In this document: one piece after another, positions 59,759 through 64,000 of the stretch
Numbering within the stretch: position 1 is the first letter of the stretch
How the letters are laid out: each line of letters begins with the position of its first letter
Assembly (NCBI RefSeq): GCF_001306915.1
Contig: NZ_LJTC01000004.1
Location: 62,001-126,000, forward strand
Reading direction: 5' to 3'
Source: Pseudoalteromonas lipolytica
GTDB lineage: Bacteria > Pseudomonadota > Gammaproteobacteria > Enterobacterales > Alteromonadaceae
Length of the DNA stretch: 64,000 nt
The notes under the pieces: model-generated
What the model was told of the DNA's origin: nothing
Database searches by the model: none
What the model saw: only the letters and a program-made list of their open reading frames with translations
Made by a program: the position numbers and the translations under genes

Positions 59759-60946
59759 ATGAAAACCAAATTAATAATTTTGCTATGGCTGGTTGTATTT
59801 AGCAGCACCGCGTTTGGCGCTGCAAACAAAGCCGACACCATGCTGGTGGAAAAACAGCATTTTACGACAAAAGATTTTACCACTGTGTCTGGTGTGACTT
59901 TAGATCAAGTTGATATTGGCTGGGAAAGCTATGGAAAGCTAAACGCCAATAAAGATAACGTGATTTTAATCACTCACTATTTCTCTGGTACTTCTCATGC
60001 TGCAGGTAAATATAAAGCGGATGACGCCCTACCGGGTTATTGGGATGCGATTATCGGCCCAGGTAAAGCTATCGATACGAATAAATATTATGTGATTAGC
60101 TCAGATACCTTAGTGAATGCCAACTGGCATGATGAAAATGTAATCACCACAGGCCCTGCATCAACTAATCCAAAAACAGGCAAACCTTATGGCTTAGATT
60201 TTCCTGTGGTTACGATTACTGACTTTGTGAATGTGCAAAAGCGCTTACTCGACAGCCTAGGTATCACTAAATTACATGCTGTGATGGGCGCATCAATGGG
60301 CTCGTTTCAAGCACTTGAGTGGGCAACACGTTACCCAGATAAAGTAGAGCGTTTAATTCATGTGATTGGCGCTGCAACTATGGATGCATGGACAGTCGCG
60401 GCACTTGAAAAATGGGCGTTACCAATTCGTTTAGATAAAAACTGGCAGCAAGGTAATTACTACGGTAAAGAGCGCCCGTTAGATGGCTTAGCGGCAACCA
60501 TGCTTAATATTACGCAAGATGCGATGCATCCAATTATTTATAACGCGAGCTTCCCTGACTTTAATGTATTGGATGAAGGTGCATTAAAAGATATTCGTAC
60601 CTTGCCTAAGTTAAACCAAGTACTCGCTCAGCGCGCAATGGCACGAGCGAAAACACAAGATGCCAACCATGTACTTTATTTGGTCCGGGCATCACAACTA
60701 TTTACCGCTGGCATGCAAAGTGATTTAACAACGGCACTTAAAAATGTCTCTGCCAAAACATTATTACTACCCGCAACGAACGACTTACTGCTTCGCCCTG
60801 AAAACATGCGTACTGTGTTTGACACCATGAAAGCGGCAGGTAAAGACGTTGAGATTTCAGAAATAGAAGGGGGCTGGGGACACCTTGATGGCATTTTCTC
60901 AATCGCCCCGAAAGCGCAGCTTATCAGTGAGTTTTTAGAGGAGTAG
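59759..60946 (+). CDS. Exported alpha/beta hydrolase (MetX-like esterase)
   Basis: 395 aa, AAGGA before the ATG, signal peptide ending AFGAANK. The body resembles homoserine O-acetyltransferase MetX: TGPASTNPKTGKPYGLDFP, nucleophile elbow GASMGSFQALEWA, later Asp in LPATNDLLL, His in GGWGHLDG. A signal peptide is wrong for a biosynthetic acetyltransferase, so this is more likely a periplasmic esterase. Between the permease and 3-hydroxybutyrate dehydrogenase it could split 3-hydroxybutyrate oligomers or esters before import (inference). Confidence 0.8.
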   Translation: MKTKLIILLWLVVFSSTAFGAANKADTMLVEKQHFTTKDFTTVSGVTLDQVDIGWESYGKLNANKDNVILITHYFSGTSHAAGKYKADDALPGYWDAIIGPGKAIDTNKYYVISSDTLVNANWHDENVITTGPASTNPKTGKPYGLDFPVVTITDFVNVQKRLLDSLGITKLHAVMGASMGSFQALEWATRYPDKVERLIHVIGAATMDAWTVAALEKWALPIRLDKNWQQGNYYGKERPLDGLAATMLNITQDAMHPIIYNASFPDFNVLDEGALKDIRTLPKLNQVLAQRAMARAKTQDANHVLYLVRASQLFTAGMQSDLTTALKNVSAKTLLLPATNDLLLRPENMRTVFDTMKAAGKDVEISEIEGGWGHLDGIFSIAPKAQLISEFLEE

Positions 60947-60950
60947 CCCG

Positions 60951-61712
60951 ATGAGCAAAACAGTTTTAATTACCGGTGCAGCCAGTGGTATTGGTCTATA
61001 TGTTGCCCAGCAACTGGCGATGCAAGGTCACACTATTATTGTGACTGATTTAAATCAGCAAGCAGCACAACAAGCGGCAGCAGGCATTGTTGAGCAAGGT
61101 GGTAGCGCCGAAGGGTATGCACTTAATGTGGCAGACAGTGATGCAATAGAGCAGTTTTTCACTGAGCTTAATCAGCCAATTGATGTACTTATTAATAATG
61201 CGGGTATTCAGCACGTGGCAAAGCTTGAAGATTTCCCGGCTGATAAATGGCAGTTCTTACAGCAAGTTATGCTCGTTGGCCCGGCGATGATGACCAAGGC
61301 GGTACTCCCTCGCATGCGTGAGCAAGATTTTGGTCGCATCATTAATATTGGCTCAATTCATGCCATGGTGGCGTCTAAATATAAGTCGGCTTATATCGCC
61401 GCAAAACATGGCTTAATCGGCTTTGCTAAAACCATGGCACTTGAAACGGGCGATGCCAACATCACGATTAATACTGTGTGCCCAGCGTATGTAAAAACAC
61501 CGCTTGTGGAGCAACAAATTGCCTCGCAAGCCAAAGAGCATGGCATTTCAGAGCAACAAGTGATCGACACAATTATGCTAGCACCGATGCCGAAAAAAGC
61601 ATTTATCGGCTTAGATGAGATCCTGCATACCGTTAGCTTTTTAATGGCCGATGCAGCACGCAATATTACCGCCCAAGCAATCGCCATTGATGGCGGTTGG
61701 ACTGCACAGTAG
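60951..61712 (+). CDS. bdhA: D-beta-hydroxybutyrate dehydrogenase
   Basis: 253 aa SDR. Cofactor motif TGAASGIG (7-14), Asp33 at the second strand (NAD), NNAGIQHV, catalytic Ser in NIGSIHAMVASKYKSAYIAAKHG with Tyr and Lys in SAYIAAK. CPAYVKTPLVEQQI is typical of bacterial 3-hydroxybutyrate dehydrogenases. It oxidises D-3-hydroxybutyrate to acetoacetate. It starts 4 bases after the esterase stop with GAGGAG upstream, so it is in the same operon. Confidence 0.9.
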   Translation: MSKTVLITGAASGIGLYVAQQLAMQGHTIIVTDLNQQAAQQAAAGIVEQGGSAEGYALNVADSDAIEQFFTELNQPIDVLINNAGIQHVAKLEDFPADKWQFLQQVMLVGPAMMTKAVLPRMREQDFGRIINIGSIHAMVASKYKSAYIAAKHGLIGFAKTMALETGDANITINTVCPAYVKTPLVEQQIASQAKEHGISEQQVIDTIMLAPMPKKAFIGLDEILHTVSFLMADAARNITAQAIAIDGGWTAQ

Positions 61713-61721
61713 GAGGAGCCA

Positions 61722-62429
61722 ATGGCAGGTTTTGATAAAGTAGTTACAAGTTACAGCGAAGCGATGGCTGGCCTTGAAGATGGCATGACAGTGATAGCCG
61801 GTGGTTTTGGTTTATGCGGTATTCCTGAAGGGCTAATTGCGCAAATTAAACGTCAAGGCACCCGTGGTTTAACCGTGGTATCGAATAACTGTGGCGTTGA
61901 TGGTTTTGGTTTAGGAGTGCTACTTGAAGACAAGCAAATCAGCAAGATGGTTGCCTCTTACGTTGGTGAAAACGCGCTATTTGAGCAGCAACTATTAAAT
62001 GGTGAACTTGAAGTTGAGCTCACACCGCAAGGCACTTTAGCTGAAAAAATGCGTGCTGGTGGTGCGGGTATTCCTGCATTTTATACCGCAACGGGTGTCG
62101 GTACACCGGTGGCTGACGGTAAAGAAACTCGCAATATTAATGGCCGTGACTATTTATTAGAGCCAAGTATTACAGGCGACTTTGCGATAGTTAAAGCGTG
62201 GAAAGCAGATCGCTACGGTAACTGCATTTATCGTCATACGGCGATGAACTTTAACCCGATGGCAGCAACCGCAGGCAAAATTACGGTTCTTGAAGTTGAA
62301 GAAATTGTTGAGCCAGGGGAGCTAGAGCCAAGCCAAATTCACACGCCGGGTATCTATATTGACCGAGTGATTAAAGGTGAATTTGAAAAACGCATCGAGA
62401 AAGTTACCACTAAGCAAGAGAATCAATAA
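61722..62429 (+). CDS. scoA: Succinyl-CoA:3-ketoacid CoA-transferase subunit A
   Basis: 235 aa. Family I CoA-transferase alpha subunit with [24 protein letters not shown] (nucleotide-binding loop) and [31 protein letters not shown] stands before the ATG. Together with subunit B it transfers CoA from succinyl-CoA to acetoacetate, the next step after BdhA. Confidence 0.92.
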   Translation: MAGFDKVVTSYSEAMAGLEDGMTVIAGGFGLCGIPEGLIAQIKRQGTRGLTVVSNNCGVDGFGLGVLLEDKQISKMVASYVGENALFEQQLLNGELEVELTPQGTLAEKMRAGGAGIPAFYTATGVGTPVADGKETRNINGRDYLLEPSITGDFAIVKAWKADRYGNCIYRHTAMNFNPMAATAGKITVLEVEEIVEPGELEPSQIHTPGIYIDRVIKGEFEKRIEKVTTKQENQ

Positions 62430-62440
62430 GGAGCACGCTG

Positions 62441-63100
62441 ATGGCATTATCACGAGAACAAATCGCTAAACGCGTGGCGATGGAACTACAGGATGGTTAC
62501 TACGTTAACTTAGGTATAGGTATTCCAACCTCGGTTGCTAATTACGTCCCTGATGGCATCGAAGTGATGCTGCAATCTGAAAATGGTTTACTCGGTATGG
62601 GGCCATACCCAAGTGCAGACCAAGTTGATGCCGATATGATCAACGCAGGTAAAGAAACGGTCACCGCTGCAACGGGGGCGGCTATATTTAGCTCCGCAGA
62701 AAGCTTTGCCATGATCCGCGGCGGCCACGTTGATTTAACCGTGCTGGGTGCGTTTGAAGTAGATCAAAACGGCAACATTGCCAGTTGGATGATCCCGAAA
62801 AAGCTGGTTAAAGGAATGGGCGGTGCGATGGACTTAGTGGCTGGTGCTAAAAACATTATTTGTACCATGACCCATGCCAACAAGCATGGTGAATCAAAAC
62901 TGCTGACCGAATGTAGTTTGCCGTTAACAGGTGTTGGTTGTATCAATAAAGTGATCACCGATTTGGCACTGTTAGAAATTAAAGACGGTGCATTTCATTT
63001 ATTAGAGCGTGCGCCGGGTGTCTCGGTTGATGAGATTATTGCTAAGACACAGGGCAAACTGATTGTCTCTGGTGACATTCCTGAGATGACTTTTAGCTAG
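62441..63100 (+). CDS. scoB: Succinyl-CoA:3-ketoacid CoA-transferase subunit B
   Basis: 219 aa. Beta subunit with the catalytic Glu in QSENGLLGMGPYP, plus VNLGIGIPTSVANYV and GGHVDLTVLGAFEVDQNGNIASW. AAGGAG precedes the ATG. Last gene of the 3-hydroxybutyrate operon; acetoacetyl-CoA made here would go to thiolysis by an enzyme not in the window. Confidence 0.92.
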   Translation: MALSREQIAKRVAMELQDGYYVNLGIGIPTSVANYVPDGIEVMLQSENGLLGMGPYPSADQVDADMINAGKETVTAATGAAIFSSAESFAMIRGGHVDLTVLGAFEVDQNGNIASWMIPKKLVKGMGGAMDLVAGAKNIICTMTHANKHGESKLLTECSLPLTGVGCINKVITDLALLEIKDGAFHLLERAPGVSVDEIIAKTQGKLIVSGDIPEMTFS

Positions 63101-63156
63101 TTTTGCGACTTTTAAGCAGCTAATTTGCCTAGATTTTATACTAAACCCAATAATGT

Positions 63157-63189
63157 GCTTTTTGTTCATGAATTTTATGAGCAAAAAGC
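63157..63189. terminator. Hairpin after scoB
   Basis: GCTTTTTGTTCAT and ATGAGCAAAAAGC pair over 13 bp with one G-U around a 7-base loop, 57 bases after the scoB stop. The tail lacks a clear T-run, so it may terminate weakly or protect the mRNA end. Two TCGTTAA repeats 11 bases apart (63228 and 63239) stand further right, before the porin gene. Confidence 0.5.
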
Positions 63190-63326
63190 CATTTATCACC
63201 ATCAATGCAACTTACCCCCTAAACATTTCGTTAATCTATCGTTAACACTATGCTCCAAACCAGATCGCCGATTGCAGTAGGCCGATCAACGACAACAAAT
63301 AATTATAATCTGGTGTGGAGTAATTC

Positions 63327-64000
63327 ATGAAAGCAAGTAACACACAGCTCGCTTTAGCCGTTGCAGCGGCGTTAGCAAGTACATCAGCATTCGCACAAAG
63401 CGACACTGAACAACTACAGCAACAACTCGATGCACTTCAAAAAGAAGTGGATTCATTAAAAACATCTAGCGGCTTCAACCTAGAATTTGGTGGTCGCGTG
63501 CAACTTGATTACAACTATTTCGACGGTGCTTACAATGCCGACAATGATGGCGCTGGAGGCAGCGACTTCTTCCCACGTCGTATCCGTACTTATGTTGAAA
63601 GTGAACATGGTAACTGGGATCACAAATTACTACTCGAATTTTCTGAAGGCACGGCTGAAATCGTGTTAGCGCGGGTACGTTATGCATTCGACAACGGCTT
63701 AAAAGTAAAAGCCGGTAAAATCCGTGAAGACATGTCGCTCAATGCGCTAACCAGTTCTAAACACATTAATACCATTGAGCGTAGCACCCTTGCTAACACC
63801 TTCTCGCCTTTCTTCCGCTGGGGTATCTCGGCTTATCAATACTTTAAAGATTCAGGCTTGCGTTACGCCGTGGGTGTTTACAAAAACGATGCGTTTGGTG
63901 CCTCAGGCCATGACGAAGATGACAAACTGACATTGGCTGTAACAGGTCGCTTAACGTGGTCTAGTGCAGCGCCGGGTGATGTGATTCATTTAGGTGCTTG
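63327..64000 (+). CDS. OprP/OprO-like porin (3' partial)
   Basis: The frame is open to the window end (224 codons seen). TGTGGAGTAATTC precedes the ATG. Signal peptide ends near STSAFAQS, then a short coiled coil (TEQLQQQLDALQKEVDSL), then barrel strands: FNLEFGGRVQLDYNYFDGAY, FFPRRIRTYVESEH, WDHKLLLEFSEG. These are hallmarks of phosphate-selective porins O/P. A polyanion or organic acid could be the cargo. No clear Pho box is seen upstream, so phosphate control is not supported. Its position after scoB, with its own leader, suggests separate transcription. Confidence 0.83.
   Translation, partial: MKASNTQLALAVAAALASTSAFAQSDTEQLQQQLDALQKEVDSLKTSSGFNLEFGGRVQLDYNYFDGAYNADNDGAGGSDFFPRRIRTYVESEHGNWDHKLLLEFSEGTAEIVLARVRYAFDNGLKVKAGKIREDMSLNALTSSKHINTIERSTLANTFSPFFRWGISAYQYFKDSGLRYAVGVYKNDAFGASGHDEDDKLTLAVTGRLTWSSAAPGDVIHLGA

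Noticed and set aside
59759..60946. MetX homoserine O-acetyltransferase of methionine synthesis
   Set aside because: A signal peptide and the 3-hydroxybutyrate operon argue against a cytoplasmic biosynthetic enzyme.
63228..63245. Pho box upstream of the OprP-like porin
   Set aside because: The repeats TCGTTAA do not match the CTGTCAT-type Pho box, although the 11-base spacing is similar.

Overview
The window looks like a chromosomal segment of a marine gammaproteobacterium of the order Alteromonadales, most likely Pseudoalteromonas or a close relative. This rests on the moderate to low GC content, the number of TonB-dependent and porin-type outer membrane proteins, the polysaccharide-degradation genes, Fur boxes of the TGAnAAT-n-ATTnTCA type, and a terminally inverted intergenic repeat of a kind common in that group. 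No sequence search was run, so the taxon is inferred.

Layout. Positions 1-10100 hold an L-arabinan/L-arabinose module: a GH127 beta-L-arabinofuranosidase (cut by the window edge), an FKBP-like protein, two divergent GH43 arabinan hydrolases, a sodium:sugar symporter, a GntR/FadR-type regulator, and an oxidative set (XylB-like sugar 1-dehydrogenase, TauE/SafE-type permease, SMP-30 sugar lactonase). Positions 10080-12400 are a doxX-pirin-lysR unit. From 12500 come a PliG-like lysozyme-inhibitor relative, a probably Fur-controlled PepSY/DUF2271/DUF4198 operon, a DUF454 protein, a porin and a MarR regulator. Positions 18100-28900 hold a hexose-6-phosphate mutarotase, a bacterial PH-domain pair, a small Fur-box-linked membrane protein, a large peptidase/propeller/barrel protein, a TPR lipoprotein, a PQ-loop protein and a large metzincin. 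Positions 29160-33480 encode an RND efflux pump.

The most striking part is non-coding. At 33612-33720 a cyclic-di-GMP-I riboswitch precedes a GbpA-derived chitin-binding protein that has lost its LPMO domain and signal peptide. At 40423-41014 two tandem minus-strand copies of a 215-nt RNA each carry a textbook sigma70 promoter, two Fur boxes, an intrinsic terminator and a RyhB core (ACATTGCTCA). Between the copies, the central hairpin changes by compensatory substitutions while its C-rich loop stays fixed. This is a tandem RyhB pair, organised like PrrF1/PrrF2 of Pseudomonas.

The right side holds an SSS-domain hybrid histidine kinase (CrbS/MxtR type), a DUF3857 transglutaminase-like protein, and a NtrC/NtrY-like two-component system. 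Next to that system is a MacAB-like ABC exporter operon with a candidate sigma54 promoter. A LuxR-type response regulator (CrbR/ErdR type) follows, then a 3-hydroxybutyrate module: TonB receptor, GntP permease, exported MetX-like esterase, 3-hydroxybutyrate dehydrogenase and CoA transferase A/B. The window ends inside a porin gene. An oligopeptidase B gene (34654-36653) is broken by a deletion/frameshift. I saw no tRNA, rRNA, CRISPR array, prophage or transposase.
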